64,000 nucleotides of DNA from JBCBWG01 sp964579305 (GCA_964579305.1 CAZOGY010000001.1:1-64000), one strand, 5' to 3'. Positions 33,455 through 43,206 are shown, numbered from the stretch's first letter. Translations and numbers: made by a program. The notes: generated by a model not told the origin, from the letters alone.

Positions 33455-34885
33455 GTGAAACCATTCAAGTCGCCAAAACGATCGATCGGCGATCTCGATG
33501 CCAAGACGGCGGCGCGCCTGCTGGCGGGTGTGGCTGACCTTGCGTTGGTCGTCGACGAGGAGGGTACGATCCGCGACGTCGCGTTCGGCCCGGACGTTTA
33601 TGACGACATCGGTTGCGCAGACTGGATCGGTAAACCGTGGCGCACGTTGGTGACCGTGGAAAGCGTTGTCAAAATCGATGAAATCATGCGCAGCGCTAAG
33701 GTGAAATTGACTGAGCCACGCTGGCGGCAAGTCAATCATCTCACGAACGACAATGACGATTTGCCGATCCGGTATCAGGCTATTCGGCTGAAAAACGACG
33801 GCCCCATCCTCGTGTTTGGCCGGGACATGACGCATGCTGCATCACTGCAGCAGCGGTTGCTTGATGTTCAAACGCAGTTGGAGCGCGAGTACGCGCGGCT
33901 TGCGCAGGTTGAAACGCGGTATCGTGCGTTATTTCAATCCAGCGTCGATGCGATTCTGGTGGTCGATGCGGCCTCGCTAGAGGTGACGGACGCCAACCAG
34001 GCCTGTGTCAATCTCTTTGCCAATGGTACGCGCACGGTGGTTGGTCGGCGTTTGCCGGATCTGATCCATCCCCAATACCGCGATGCGCTTGCGACGTTGC
34101 TGGCGGAAGCGCGGACAAAGCCGCGCGCTGAACCCATTGTCCTCAAGGGCGCGCACTATAATAAAAACCTGCAGGCCACCGTCGGCGTGTTCCGTGACGG
34201 TGACACGCTCCATTATCTGGTGCGGCTTGTTGATATTGGTGAGAGTACGCTGGCGGCGGTGCGCCCGACGGTCGCCGATGATCTGCAAAACGTTTTGGAG
34301 CGGATGCCCGACGCGTTTGTCATGGTCGACGACAATTTTTGTATCATGACAGCCAATTCTGCGTTTTTGGAATTTGCCGAGTTGGCCGCCGAGGATCAGG
34401 TGCGCGGACAGCCGATCCATCGCTGGCTGGGCCGGGTCGAGATTGATACGGCTGTGCTCTTTGCAAGTCTGGCAGAGCGCGGGTCGGTTGCCCGATACAA
34501 TGCGCTGTTGCGCGGTGAGTATGGCGCGCGCCACAGCATAGAGATTTCGGGCGTGGCTGCGCCTGGCGACAATGGACTGGTGTACGGGCTGATCATTCAT
34601 CGCGATCCCGCGCCGATGCCAGAGGCGGGCGACACCGGACTGCTTGGTGAAGCGGGATCAGCCGATAAGCTCAAGGAGCTCGTTGGCCGGACACCTCTGC
34701 GCGATCTCGTTCGCCAAACCACAGACATCGTTGAGCGCATGTGCATTGAAGCCGCGCTTGAATTGACCGGGGATAATCGTGCGTCGGCGGCGGAGATGCT
34801 CGGGCTGTCGCGCCAGAGCCTCTATTTGAAACTGCGGCGCCACAACATCGGTGGGCTTGGCGAGAGCGACGACGACTTGCGGTGA
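33455..34885 (+). CDS. ppsR: PpsR/CrtJ transcriptional repressor of photosynthesis genes
   Basis: 476 residues from GTG 33455. An N-terminal PAS-like domain (about 20-130), a Gln/Leu-rich helix (LQQRLLDVQTQLE, about 132-144), a PAS domain starting at YRALFQSSVDAILVVD (about 155) and another at VLERMPDAFVMVDDNF (about 282) precede a Fis-type helix-turn-helix (ASAAEMLGLSRQSLYLKLRR, about 443-462). Cys430 in RMCIEAAL lies just before the DNA-binding helices, the place of the redox-active Cys in R. capsulatus CrtJ. PpsR binds TGT-N12-ACA; four such sites are in this window. Confidence 0.93.
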   Translation: MKPFKSPKRSIGDLDAKTAARLLAGVADLALVVDEEGTIRDVAFGPDVYDDIGCADWIGKPWRTLVTVESVVKIDEIMRSAKVKLTEPRWRQVNHLTNDNDDLPIRYQAIRLKNDGPILVFGRDMTHAASLQQRLLDVQTQLEREYARLAQVETRYRALFQSSVDAILVVDAASLEVTDANQACVNLFANGTRTVVGRRLPDLIHPQYRDALATLLAEARTKPRAEPIVLKGAHYNKNLQATVGVFRDGDTLHYLVRLVDIGESTLAAVRPTVADDLQNVLERMPDAFVMVDDNFCIMTANSAFLEFAELAAEDQVRGQPIHRWLGRVEIDTAVLFASLAERGSVARYNALLRGEYGARHSIEISGVAAPGDNGLVYGLIIHRDPAPMPEAGDTGLLGEAGSADKLKELVGRTPLRDLVRQTTDIVERMCIEAALELTGDNRASAAEMLGLSRQSLYLKLRRHNIGGLGESDDDLR

Positions 34886-35025
34886 ATCGCGCGCCGGCCA
34901 ATCCGGCACAACAGTTTGCGAGCGGGCGCTTTGGATGCGACGTCGGTGGACGCCGCATCGGTGGCTGTCGGCGCCTTTGCCACGTTGGCGCCGACGAATG
35001 TCGCACGAGAAGGTCGGCGTGCGAG

Positions 35026-35043
35026 TGTAAAGTTTATTTGACA
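35026..35043. promoter_or_regulatory. PpsR/CrtJ operator and probable promoter of bchG
   Basis: TGT-N12-ACA ending in TTGACA (35038-35043), a likely -35 element. TATTGT at 35062-35067 (18-bp spacer) is a possible -10. The bchG ATG is 73 bp downstream of the operator. Confidence 0.85.
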
Positions 35044-35116
35044 CTTGGAATTGTCGATCCGTATTGTCGACAGGCGCGCTGCAACTGATGGTGTGCAAGT
35101 GTTGAGAGGCGCTCAG

Positions 35117-36025
35117 ATGTCCCGCACGGCGAACCTAGCAACAACGGCGCAGTTGCCGTCTGCGCGCGCGGTGCTTGAGCTGCTTAAGCCGATCACGTGG
35201 TTTGCACCCATGTGGGCTTATGGTTGCGGTGCCGTCTCTGCGGGGATCGGCACAAGCGGACGCTGGCCGGAGATCCTGTTGGGGATCGTCCTGGCTGGGC
35301 CGATGGTGTGCGGGACGAGCCAGGCCGTGAATGACTGGTTCGATCGTCACGTGGACGCGATCAATGAGCCGGACCGCCCGATCCCATCGGGCCGCATTCC
35401 CGGCCATTGGGGGCTCGTGATTGCCGTTGTTTGGACGGTCCTTTCGCTGGTGCTTGCCGCTTTCTTGGGGACGTGGACCTTCTGGGCTGCCGTCGTGGGG
35501 TTGGCGCTGGCATGGGCCTATAGTGCGCCGCCGTTACGGCTGAAGCTGGATGGCTGGTACGGCAACACGGCGGTTGCAGCCTGCTATGAAGGGCTGCCGT
35601 GGTTTACCGGCGCGGCCATTGTCGCTGGCGCGTTTCCGCGATGGGAGATTGTCGCTGCCGCAGCGCTTTATAGCGCTGGAGCGTTCGGCATCATGATCCT
35701 CAATGATTTCAAAGCCATCGAAGGCGATACCCGGCTGGGTGTGCGCACCTTGCCTGTGCAGTTGGGGACCGCGCGGGCGGCTTGGCTCGCTTGCGTTGTG
35801 ATGGCGGCCGCGCAAGTCGCGGTGATCGCGCTGCTGCTTTCGCTTTCGCAGCCGCTTCATGCCGCCGTGGTTGCGATCAGCGTTCTCATTCAGTTTGAGC
35901 TCATGCGGCGGCTACTTGCCGATCCGGCGGGCCTGGCGCCCTGGTACAACGCGACGGGCACCACGCTTTATGTCTTGGGCATGTTGGTGACGGCGTTCGC
36001 GCTGGCGGGCTTGCCGGTCGCTTGA
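35117..36025 (+). CDS. bchG: Bacteriochlorophyll synthase (geranylgeranyl transferase)
   Basis: 302 residues from ATG 35117 with GAGAGG 7 bp upstream. UbiA-type prenyltransferase with about eight to nine membrane helices. The first Asp-rich motif is NDWFDRHVDAINEPDRPIPS split as NDWFDRHVDAINEPDRP, and the second is LNDFKAIEGDTRLG. BchG esterifies bacteriochlorophyllide a with geranylgeranyl (or phytyl) diphosphate. Leads the bchG-PucC-like-bchP unit behind its own PpsR site. Confidence 0.95.
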   Translation: MSRTANLATTAQLPSARAVLELLKPITWFAPMWAYGCGAVSAGIGTSGRWPEILLGIVLAGPMVCGTSQAVNDWFDRHVDAINEPDRPIPSGRIPGHWGLVIAVVWTVLSLVLAAFLGTWTFWAAVVGLALAWAYSAPPLRLKLDGWYGNTAVAACYEGLPWFTGAAIVAGAFPRWEIVAAAALYSAGAFGIMILNDFKAIEGDTRLGVRTLPVQLGTARAAWLACVVMAAAQVAVIALLLSLSQPLHAAVVAISVLIQFELMRRLLADPAGLAPWYNATGTTLYVLGMLVTAFALAGLPVA

Positions 36026-36060
36026 AGTTGTCGCCGTTGCGGCGTTTGAGGGAACACACA

Positions 36061-37530
36061 ATGGCGCGGACCCAGATCGGTGATGCAGACATGGGAAGGC
36101 CAGCGATGGCGGGCGGGCCGGCGCAGGCCGCACAACCATTTCAGGGTCTGTCCTGGGGCGGCATCGTGCGGCTCGGCTTCGTACAGATGGCACTTGGCGC
36201 GATCGTGATCCTGACCACCTCAACGCTGAACCGGGTCATGATCGTTGAATTGGGGCTGGCGGCCTTGGTGCCGGGCACGTTGATTGGCTGGCATTACGCC
36301 ATTCAAATCCTGCGACCGCGCTTTGGGTATGGATCAGATCGCGGTGGCCGGCATGTGCCGTGGATCATTGGCGGCATCGGGACGCTTGGCATTGGCGGCA
36401 TCCTTGGCGCTGTTTCCGTCGTGCTGATGGCAGCACATTTCGCAACCGGTCTTGCGGTTGCCGTGCTTGCCTTTTTGTTGATTGGCATTGGCGTTGGCGC
36501 TGGCGGCACGACCTTGCTCGTGCTGCTGTCCAAGAGGGTTGCGCCAGAGCGGCGCGCCGCGGCAGCGACCATCGTTTGGACGATGATGATCCTGGGTTTC
36601 ATCATCACGGCCAAAACCGCCGGCGACCTGCTTGAGCCCTATTCGCCAATGCGTCTGGTTTTTGTGATGGCCGGCGTTTGCGCCATTGCGTTCGTGGTGA
36701 CGTGTGCGGCGGTGATCGGCATGGAACTGCCCAGAACCGACGCTGGTCAGAGCGCCGGTGCGGATGCGGCTGTCGACCCAGATGCGCAGCGCGATGACCA
36801 GCCCACGTTTCGCGAGGCTCTGTCGCAGGTGTGGGCCGAGCGCGATGCACGGCAGTTCACGATTTTCGTTTTCGTCGCGATGTTGGCCTATGCCACGCAG
36901 GATCTGATCCTTGAGCCGTTTGCAGGCATTGCATTTGGCATGACGCCCGGGGAGACCACGAAGCTTGCCGGTGTTCAAAATCAGGGCGTTTTGATCGGCA
37001 TGTTGAGCGTCGCGGGGATCGCGACCGTTTATGCTGGCACGTGGCTTGGCTCCCTCAAAATGTGGACGGTTGGCGGGTGCGTGGCATCCGGGATGGTCCT
37101 CTTTGCGCTCGCGTTTGGCGGGTCGGTGGCGCCGGACTGGCCGTTGACTGCAACGATCTTTGCGCTGGGGCTTGCCAACGGTGCGTTCGCGGTAGCCGCG
37201 ATCGGCTCGATGATGGCGCTCGCCGGTGCGGGGCGCGGCCAGCGTGATGGCACCCGCATGGGACTATGGGGAGCAGCGCAAGGGATGGCCTTTTGCCTGA
37301 GCGCGTTTCTTGGCGCGGGAAGCGTCGACGCGGTAACCGCCGCCATGGGAACGCCCATTACGGCCTACATCGCCGCGTTCATCCTGGAAGGATGTCTGTT
37401 TTTGATTGCAGCCGGGCTTGCGCTGCAAATCGGTCGGGACCACGCCGCGCGTGAGCGGCTTGCTGCCGGCCCGCGCCTGACTGCGGTCGGCGAAAGTCTG
37501 TTGCCAGCCAGCGAAGGAAGACGCGCATGA
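36061..37530 (+). CDS. PucC-family MFS protein between bchG and bchP (Bch2 type)
   Basis: 489 residues from ATG 36061 with GAGGG upstream, about 12 membrane helices. TLNRVMIVELGLAALVPG and GYGSDRGGRHVPWIIGG are the PucC/LhaA family signatures, and DLILEPFAGIAFGMTPGE matches the central family motif. Genes of this family in exactly this position (ORF428/bch2) are conserved, but their job is unsettled. A role in moving bacteriochlorophyll or its precursors between BchG/BchP and antenna assembly is an inference. Its stop overlaps the bchP ATG. Confidence 0.9.
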   Translation: MARTQIGDADMGRPAMAGGPAQAAQPFQGLSWGGIVRLGFVQMALGAIVILTTSTLNRVMIVELGLAALVPGTLIGWHYAIQILRPRFGYGSDRGGRHVPWIIGGIGTLGIGGILGAVSVVLMAAHFATGLAVAVLAFLLIGIGVGAGGTTLLVLLSKRVAPERRAAAATIVWTMMILGFIITAKTAGDLLEPYSPMRLVFVMAGVCAIAFVVTCAAVIGMELPRTDAGQSAGADAAVDPDAQRDDQPTFREALSQVWAERDARQFTIFVFVAMLAYATQDLILEPFAGIAFGMTPGETTKLAGVQNQGVLIGMLSVAGIATVYAGTWLGSLKMWTVGGCVASGMVLFALAFGGSVAPDWPLTATIFALGLANGAFAVAAIGSMMALAGAGRGQRDGTRMGLWGAAQGMAFCLSAFLGAGSVDAVTAAMGTPITAYIAAFILEGCLFLIAAGLALQIGRDHAARERLAAGPRLTAVGESLLPASEGRRA

Positions 37531-38735
37531 GTTCGACGGGCGAAATGAAGTCGGTTGATGCCGTGGTTGTTGGTGGCGGGCCTGCGGGCGCGACGGCGGC
37601 CAAGACACTTGTTGAGCAAGGCTGGTCGGTTGTGCTCCTCGATAAGCAGGGGCGCATCAAGCCTTGCGGCGGCGCGGTCCCGCCACGGCTGATACGCGAC
37701 TACGAAATTCCCGACGATCTGATTGTTGCCAAAGCGCGGTCGGCGCGCATGATCTCGCCGTCGGAGCAAGTCGTCGATATGCCGATCGAAGGCGGCTATG
37801 TGGGCATGGTCGATCGCGGCGAATTCGATGAATGGTTACGCGAACGCGCCAGTGCTCACGGCGCTGAGCGCCGCGCGGGGCGTTTCGTCCGGCTCGATCG
37901 TGACGCCGATGGCAGAGCCATTGTCGTGTATCACCCCAACGGCTGTGAGGATGGCGAAACGGTCTCGTTGCGGGCCGGCGTGGTCGTGGGAGCCGATGGC
38001 GCCCTTTCCAAAGTTGCGCGTGAGGCGTTGCCAGACGTGGCGCGGCCGCCGTTCGTGTTTGCCTATCACGAGATCATCCAGTCGCCCGAAAATGCGAGCG
38101 AAGCGTTTCAATCCGATCGTTGCGAGATCTACTATCAGGGGCGCTTGTCTCCCGACTTCTACGCCTGGGTTTTCCCCCACGGCGGTACCACAAGCGTTGG
38201 ATGCGGCAGCGCCCATAAGGGTTTCTCGCTGAAGGATGCAACGGCGGCGACGCGGGCAGCATCGGGGTTGACCGGCCAAGCGACGGTGCGCTGTGAAGGG
38301 GCACCGATCCCGATGAAGCCAATGAAGCGTTGGGACAACCGGCGCGATGTCATCCTGGCTGGCGATGCTGCCGGCGTTGTTGCGCCAGCTTCGGGCGAAG
38401 GCATCTATTATGCGATGCTGACCGGTCAGTTGGTGGGCGAGGCGGCCGCGGACTTTCTCGCCACTGGAGAGGCGACCGCGCTGGCCAAAGCACGCAAACG
38501 CTTCATGAAAGAGCATGGCCGCGTTTTCTGGGTCCTCGGGCTTCTGCAGCACTTCTGGTATCGCAACGATCGGCGCCGAGAGCGGTTCGTGTCGATGTGC
38601 AAGGACAAGGACGTGCAGCGCCTGACCTGGCAGTCGTACATGAACAAGGAATTGGTCCGCTCCGATCCGATGGCCCACTTGCGCGTCTTCACAAAAGACG
38701 TGGCCCACCTGTTCGGCTTTGTCTCGGCGCGCTGA
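37527..38735 (+). CDS. bchP: Geranylgeranyl reductase
   Basis: BchP reduces the geranylgeranyl tail of bacteriochlorophyll a to phytyl in three steps with NADPH. The 402-residue flavoprotein has VDAVVVGGGPAGATAAKTL (10-28) for FAD, LLDKQGRIKPCGGAVPPR next, RGEFDEWLRERA, and VILAGDAAGVVAPASGEGI (about 273-291). The motifs and the bchG context distinguish it from archaeal-type reductases. No idi gene follows, unlike in Rhodobacter. Confidence 0.95.
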   Translation: MSSTGEMKSVDAVVVGGGPAGATAAKTLVEQGWSVVLLDKQGRIKPCGGAVPPRLIRDYEIPDDLIVAKARSARMISPSEQVVDMPIEGGYVGMVDRGEFDEWLRERASAHGAERRAGRFVRLDRDADGRAIVVYHPNGCEDGETVSLRAGVVVGADGALSKVAREALPDVARPPFVFAYHEIIQSPENASEAFQSDRCEIYYQGRLSPDFYAWVFPHGGTTSVGCGSAHKGFSLKDATAATRAASGLTGQATVRCEGAPIPMKPMKRWDNRRDVILAGDAAGVVAPASGEGIYYAMLTGQLVGEAAADFLATGEATALAKARKRFMKEHGRVFWVLGLLQHFWYRNDRRRERFVSMCKDKDVQRLTWQSYMNKELVRSDPMAHLRVFTKDVAHLFGFVSAR

Positions 38736-38772
38736 TTGCCATGTTTTCTGATCGCGTGTTTCGCACCGGGGC

Positions 38773-39054
38773 GTGGCGGTGAGTTTTCTGGCCGACCTGA
38801 TCACAAGCGGGCGGATCGTTGATCTGATCCTAGGGCTTATCGCGATTGAAGTCTGCGCGTTGGTTGCCTTGCGCGCGCTGCTTGGAACAGGACCGCGGCT
38901 GACGGTCCTTGCCGGGACGCTTGCATCGGGCGTTTGTCTGCTGGGGGCCATGCGCAGTGCCATGGCTGGTGCGCCGTGGTGGCTGACGGCTGGCTTGTTG
39001 CTTGCGGCGTTTGTCGCCCACATCGGTGACGTCGCGCTGCGGTGGCGCGCTTGA
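38773..39054 (+). CDS. Small three-helix membrane protein between bchP and bchI
   Basis: 93 residues from GTG 38773 (a second GTG at 38779 is possible). Three hydrophobic segments at about 14-36, 42-60 and 67-86, then a basic end (RWRA). Codon use looks coding, and the gene fits neatly in the space between bchP and bchI. I do not recognise a named family. Its location suggests a minor photosynthesis-related membrane factor, but nothing in the sequence proves it. Confidence 0.6.
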   Translation: MAVSFLADLITSGRIVDLILGLIAIEVCALVALRALLGTGPRLTVLAGTLASGVCLLGAMRSAMAGAPWWLTAGLLLAAFVAHIGDVALRWRA

Positions 39055-39196
39055 TGCCTGTCATCGCAATCAGACGGCTAACCTTGTACATTGGCTGTGA
39101 CGCCGGTCTGGGCGCTACGTTTGACAGCGGTCGCCTGTGTCCCGCAGCCCTTTCGGCGCAGGCACGGCCACAAACTTAAGATTGAGAGGCGGCTTG

Positions 39197-40225
39197 ATGA
39201 TGCCGAAGGCCTACCCATTCGCTGCGATCGTCGGGCAGGACGAGATGAAGCGCGCGCTGTTGATGGCCGCGGTCGACCCAACCATCGGTGGCGTTCTGGT
39301 TTTTGGCGATCGCGGGACGGGCAAGTCCACGGCCGTACGCGGGCTGGCTGCACTGCTGCCCGAAATTGAAATGCGCGATGGCTGCGCGTGCAACATGGGG
39401 CCTGATCAGCCGGCCGAGGCGTGCATTCCAGATTGCCCGGCTTGCCATAACCCAGACGGGCAGACCGCGACCCGGCCAGTGCCGGTGGTCGACTTGCCGC
39501 TTGGGGCGACGGAAGACCGGATCGTGGGCGCGTTGGACTTGGAAAAGGCACTGGCGCATGGCGAGCGCGTGTTTGAGCCAGGGCTACTCGCACGCGCCAA
39601 TCGGGGCTTTTTGTATATCGATGAAGTCAATCTGCTGGACGACCATTTGGTCGATCTGTTGCTCGATGCGGCGGCTTCGGGCGAGAACGTTGTCGAGCGT
39701 GAAGGACTGAGCGTGCGCCATCCCGCGCGCTTTGTTATCGTTGGCAGCGGAAACCCGGAAGAAGGTGAGCTGCGACCGCAATTGTTGGATCGCTTCGGCC
39801 TGTCGGTTGAGATTACGACGCCAAGCGACATTCAACAGCGCATCGACATTGTGAAGCGCCGCGATGCATTCGAGCGCGATCCCAGCGGATTTGCCGCGGA
39901 GTGGTCAGGGCGAACGAACGACGTGCGCGGGCAGATCGAAGCGGCACAGGTGTTGCGCGATCGCGTTTCGGTGCCCGACGCAATTTTGGAGGAAGCAACC
40001 AAGCTTTGCCTTGCGCTGGGTACCGATGGGCTGCGCGGGGAACTGGCGCTCATGAAGGCCGCGCGCGCATTGGCGGCCCTAGAGGGCGCTGAGACCGTCA
40101 CGACCGATCATCTCGTTGCGGTTGCGCCTTCGGCACTGCGCCACCGCATGCGCCGCGATCCACTCGATGAAACCGGCTCGACCGCGCGGATTGAGAAAGC
40201 GATTGGCGATGTCTTCGGCCATTGA
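39197..40225 (+). CDS. bchI: Magnesium chelatase ATPase subunit I
   Basis: 342 residues; start at ATG 39197 behind GAGGCGG. AAA+ protein: Walker A GDRGTGKST (about 37-45), Walker B GFLYIDEVNLLDDH (about 137-150), an insertion with CACNMGPDQPAEAC cysteines, and sensor GSGNPEEGELRPQLLDRFG. It forms hexamers that power Mg insertion by BchH through BchD. It ends inside the bchD start region (17-bp overlap). Confidence 0.96.
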   Translation: MMPKAYPFAAIVGQDEMKRALLMAAVDPTIGGVLVFGDRGTGKSTAVRGLAALLPEIEMRDGCACNMGPDQPAEACIPDCPACHNPDGQTATRPVPVVDLPLGATEDRIVGALDLEKALAHGERVFEPGLLARANRGFLYIDEVNLLDDHLVDLLLDAAASGENVVEREGLSVRHPARFVIVGSGNPEEGELRPQLLDRFGLSVEITTPSDIQQRIDIVKRRDAFERDPSGFAAEWSGRTNDVRGQIEAAQVLRDRVSVPDAILEEATKLCLALGTDGLRGELALMKAARALAALEGAETVTTDHLVAVAPSALRHRMRRDPLDETGSTARIEKAIGDVFGH

Positions 40226-42086
40226 TGCGGCTGCGATGGCTGCGGCGCCTGGCCCGCTTGGCCCCGATGACCCTGAGGGGACGGGCGTTGCGCACGGCCA
40301 GCAGCAATGGGCGCTTGCCATGGACGCTGCTGCCATTGCAGCGACCGACCCAATCGGAACCGGCGGCGTCATTTTGGCTGGCGCTTGGGGTCCGCAGCGC
40401 ACAGCGTGGCTTGCAGCCTTCCGTGCGCTTGCGGGCGATGAACTGCCGCTGGTCAAAATTCCGGGGCACGTCAGCGATGATCGGCTCGTGGGGGGGCTTG
40501 ATCTGTCGGCAACGTTGGCCAAAGGCCGTCCCGTGATCCAAAGCGGGCTGCTCGCGCGCGCGGATGGTGGCGTAATTCTACTCTCGCCGGGTGAGCGGGT
40601 TGGGCTGCGGATTGCCGGTCAAATCGCGGCGGCACGGGACTGCGGCGGCGTCCATCTTCAGCGCGACGGCGCCGATCGCTTCGAGGCAACGCGTTTTGGT
40701 GTGATTGCGTGCGACGAAGCTCTGGCCGGTGAGGATGGGTTAGCGACGGTTCTGGGCGATCGCATCGGCATGCGGGTCGTGCTTGATGGCCTGACGCTTG
40801 CCGATGCGGCCGCGCCACCACGTTTCACACGGGACGATGTCGTCAAAGCGCGTGCGCGGTATGCACGTGTCGAAGCGCCGGCGTCAGTCCATGAGACGTT
40901 GGCGGCAATCACGGTCGCTTTCGGCATTGGGTCGTTGCGTGTCGCCGTGATGGCGCTGAGCGTTGCGCGGGCGCATGCGGCGCTTGAAGGGCGAGATTGG
41001 ATTGCCGAATGCGATGTGATGCGGGCGGCCAGTTTGTGTTTGACGTGGCGGGCCACGCAGATCCCAAACCTTGCGCCACCAGACGACTGCGAGCAGGACG
41101 ACATCACCGAGCCGCCGCCTGCCGACAATGTGGATGATCCGCCCGAGCCACCAGAGGCAATCGACGATCCCGCGCGCATGCAAATGGATAGCGAGCAGAT
41201 GATTGAGGCCATGCTCGCAAGGCTTCCGCCTGAGCTGCTTGCGCAACTTGCCAACGGTGTGGGGGCGATGGCGCGCGGGCCGCAAACCGACGGGCGGGTT
41301 GGTGCTTCGCGTCAGGATATCCTCGGGCGGACGCCAGCGGGGATTGTGCGCGGAGATCCCAGGTCGGGGGCGCGGTTGTCGGTATTTGCCACGCTGCTTG
41401 CTGCGGCGCCGAAGCAAACTTTGCGTCGCGGCGTGATTGGTGTGCAGCGTGACCGCCAAAGCCCGGTCGCGCGGCGGCTGCAGGTCCGCCCCGACGATTT
41501 TCGCATTGTGCGAAAACGGCGCCAGCAACAATCGCTGACAATCTTCGCCGTTGATGCGTCCGGGTCGGCCGCGTTGGCACGGCTCGGAGAAGCCAAGGGC
41601 GCGGTCGAGCTTCTTCTTGCTGACTGTTATGTGCGGCGCGATCAGGTCGCTTTGCTCGCATTCCGCGGCGCTCAAGCCGAAGTCTTGCTGTCGCCGACGT
41701 CAGCGCTTGCGCGGGCAAAGCGCGCTCTTTCGGTTCTGCCTGGTGGTGGCGGGACACCACTTGCAGCGGGCATCGCGAAGGCGCTGCAACTGGCGCACGT
41801 TGCTCAAACCCGTGGACAGGTTCCGCAGCTTGTTTTTCTCACGGACGGGCGGGCGAACGTGGGCCTCGATGGGGCGCCTGGCCGCAAGACGGCCATGGAA
41901 GATGCCATGGCGCAGGCCGCTCAGCTTAAGGCACTCCGGTTGCCGGTTTTGATGATCGACACCGCACCACGCCCTGACCCGCGGGCCTCCGCGCTCGCGG
42001 CGGCGATGGGCGGGCGATATCTGGCGCTGCCCAGTGCGCAAGCCGAAAAAATCAGGGATGCGGTGGCCGCATCGGCGCCAGGTTAG
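40209..42086 (+). CDS. bchD: Magnesium chelatase subunit D
   Basis: 625 residues. The N-terminal AAA+-like domain has a degenerate Walker A (GAWGPQRTAW), as usual for BchD. A Pro/Asp/Glu-rich linker (EPPPADNVDDPPEPPEA) near 300 leads to a C-terminal von Willebrand A domain with the MIDAS motif FAVDASGSAALARLG (about 445) and LTDGRANVGLDG (about 545). BchD bridges the BchI ring and BchH. Start ATG 40209 overlaps bchI; the in-frame ATG at 40236 is an alternative. Confidence 0.95.
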   Translation: MSSAIDAAAMAAAPGPLGPDDPEGTGVAHGQQQWALAMDAAAIAATDPIGTGGVILAGAWGPQRTAWLAAFRALAGDELPLVKIPGHVSDDRLVGGLDLSATLAKGRPVIQSGLLARADGGVILLSPGERVGLRIAGQIAAARDCGGVHLQRDGADRFEATRFGVIACDEALAGEDGLATVLGDRIGMRVVLDGLTLADAAAPPRFTRDDVVKARARYARVEAPASVHETLAAITVAFGIGSLRVAVMALSVARAHAALEGRDWIAECDVMRAASLCLTWRATQIPNLAPPDDCEQDDITEPPPADNVDDPPEPPEAIDDPARMQMDSEQMIEAMLARLPPELLAQLANGVGAMARGPQTDGRVGASRQDILGRTPAGIVRGDPRSGARLSVFATLLAAAPKQTLRRGVIGVQRDRQSPVARRLQVRPDDFRIVRKRRQQQSLTIFAVDASGSAALARLGEAKGAVELLLADCYVRRDQVALLAFRGAQAEVLLSPTSALARAKRALSVLPGGGGTPLAAGIAKALQLAHVAQTRGQVPQLVFLTDGRANVGLDGAPGRKTAMEDAMAQAAQLKALRLPVLMIDTAPRPDPRASALAAAMGGRYLALPSAQAEKIRDAVAASAPG

Positions 42087-42167
42087 CGGGGCACGAAACG
42101 CATGAGCGGCGCACGGGACGGGAGACTTGGCGATGCCGTATCACGCACGCGCAATGGGCGAACAATC

Positions 42168-43076
42168 ATGTCGCAGGCACGCGGACCGCTCACGTGGCGT
42201 GGCGAAGGTCGCGACTGGCCGCATCGATCACAGTCTCGCTTTGTCAAATCCGGTGGACTGACGTGGCACGTGCAGCAGTTTGGCGCCGGCCCGCCGATTT
42301 TGCTCTTGCACGGTACGGGCGCTTCGACCCACTCCTGGGATGGGCTCGCGCCGCTGTTGGCGACTTCGCACAGGGTCGTCAGCGTTGATCTTCCGGGGCA
42401 TGCGTTCAGTGCGCCTTTGCCCATGAGCGAAGTTTCGCTCAGCGGATATGCGGCGGAGGTGCGGCGTCTGCTTGATGAATTGGCATTAGCGCCCGAGGTT
42501 GTCATCGGTCATTCGGCGGGCGCTGCCATCCTGGTGCGTCTGGCCATCGATGGGCCATTCCGTCCCAAGCTGGTCATCGGGCTTAATGCGGCGGTTCTGC
42601 CATTTCCAGGTGCGGCGGGGCACGTTTTTCCCGCGCTGGCCAAATTGCTTTATCTCAACCCATTCGCGCCGCGCTTTTTTGCCTGGCAAGCTCGTGATCC
42701 TGCAGCGATTGCGCGACTTTTGAAAAGCACCGGTTCGTGTGTTCCGGCCAAGAGTGCTGAGATTTACGCGCGGCTGTTTCGCTGCGAAGCGCATGTTGCG
42801 GCCACTTTGAATATGATGGCGAATTGGGATTTGGCCCGCTTAAAGCGCGACTTGGCGTGCCTGACTGTGCCGCTGGTTTTGCTGGCTGGCGAACGTGACA
42901 CAACGGTTGCACCGCGGCAGGCGCGCGAGGTTGCAGGCCTTGTGCCCGGCGCAGTGTGGCAAAGCGTTCCGCGGCTAGGCCATCTCATGCACGAAGAAGA
43001 GCCGTCGCTGATTGCCGACCTGATCAGGCCGCACGTGGAGGCTGTTGCAAGCCGTGCTGATGCCGCAGATGGCTGA
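42168..43076 (+). CDS. bchO: BchO, alpha/beta hydrolase associated with Mg chelatase
   Basis: 302 residues from ATG 42168. The sequence from WRGEGRDWPHRSQSRFV matches BchO starts; an in-frame ATG at 42102 would add 22 residues. Alpha/beta-hydrolase elements are LLLHGTGASTHSWDG (oxyanion region), VIGHSAGAAILVRLA (nucleophile elbow, Ser about 121), and RLGHLMHEEEP with the late His. BchO is nearly always coded after bchID; its substrate is unknown. It closes the photosynthesis cluster on this side. Confidence 0.92.
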   Translation: MSQARGPLTWRGEGRDWPHRSQSRFVKSGGLTWHVQQFGAGPPILLLHGTGASTHSWDGLAPLLATSHRVVSVDLPGHAFSAPLPMSEVSLSGYAAEVRRLLDELALAPEVVIGHSAGAAILVRLAIDGPFRPKLVIGLNAAVLPFPGAAGHVFPALAKLLYLNPFAPRFFAWQARDPAAIARLLKSTGSCVPAKSAEIYARLFRCEAHVAATLNMMANWDLARLKRDLACLTVPLVLLAGERDTTVAPRQAREVAGLVPGAVWQSVPRLGHLMHEEEPSLIADLIRPHVEAVASRADAADG

Positions 43077-43206
43077 CGTTGGCGTGTGCCGTATCGCTTC
43101 TCGTCGCGCCTTGCCGGCATTTCCGCAATGTTCTCAGCTTCAGTGTCGATTTTCGCCACAATTGAAGACACCAACATCGCGATCCCTTTGAACGTGGCGA
43201 CAGCGA

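Noticed and set aside
39085..39102. TGT-N12-ACG upstream of bchI, near match to a PpsR operator
   Set aside because: The last base breaks the core and the arms show no extended symmetry; such a match is expected by chance in 64 kb.
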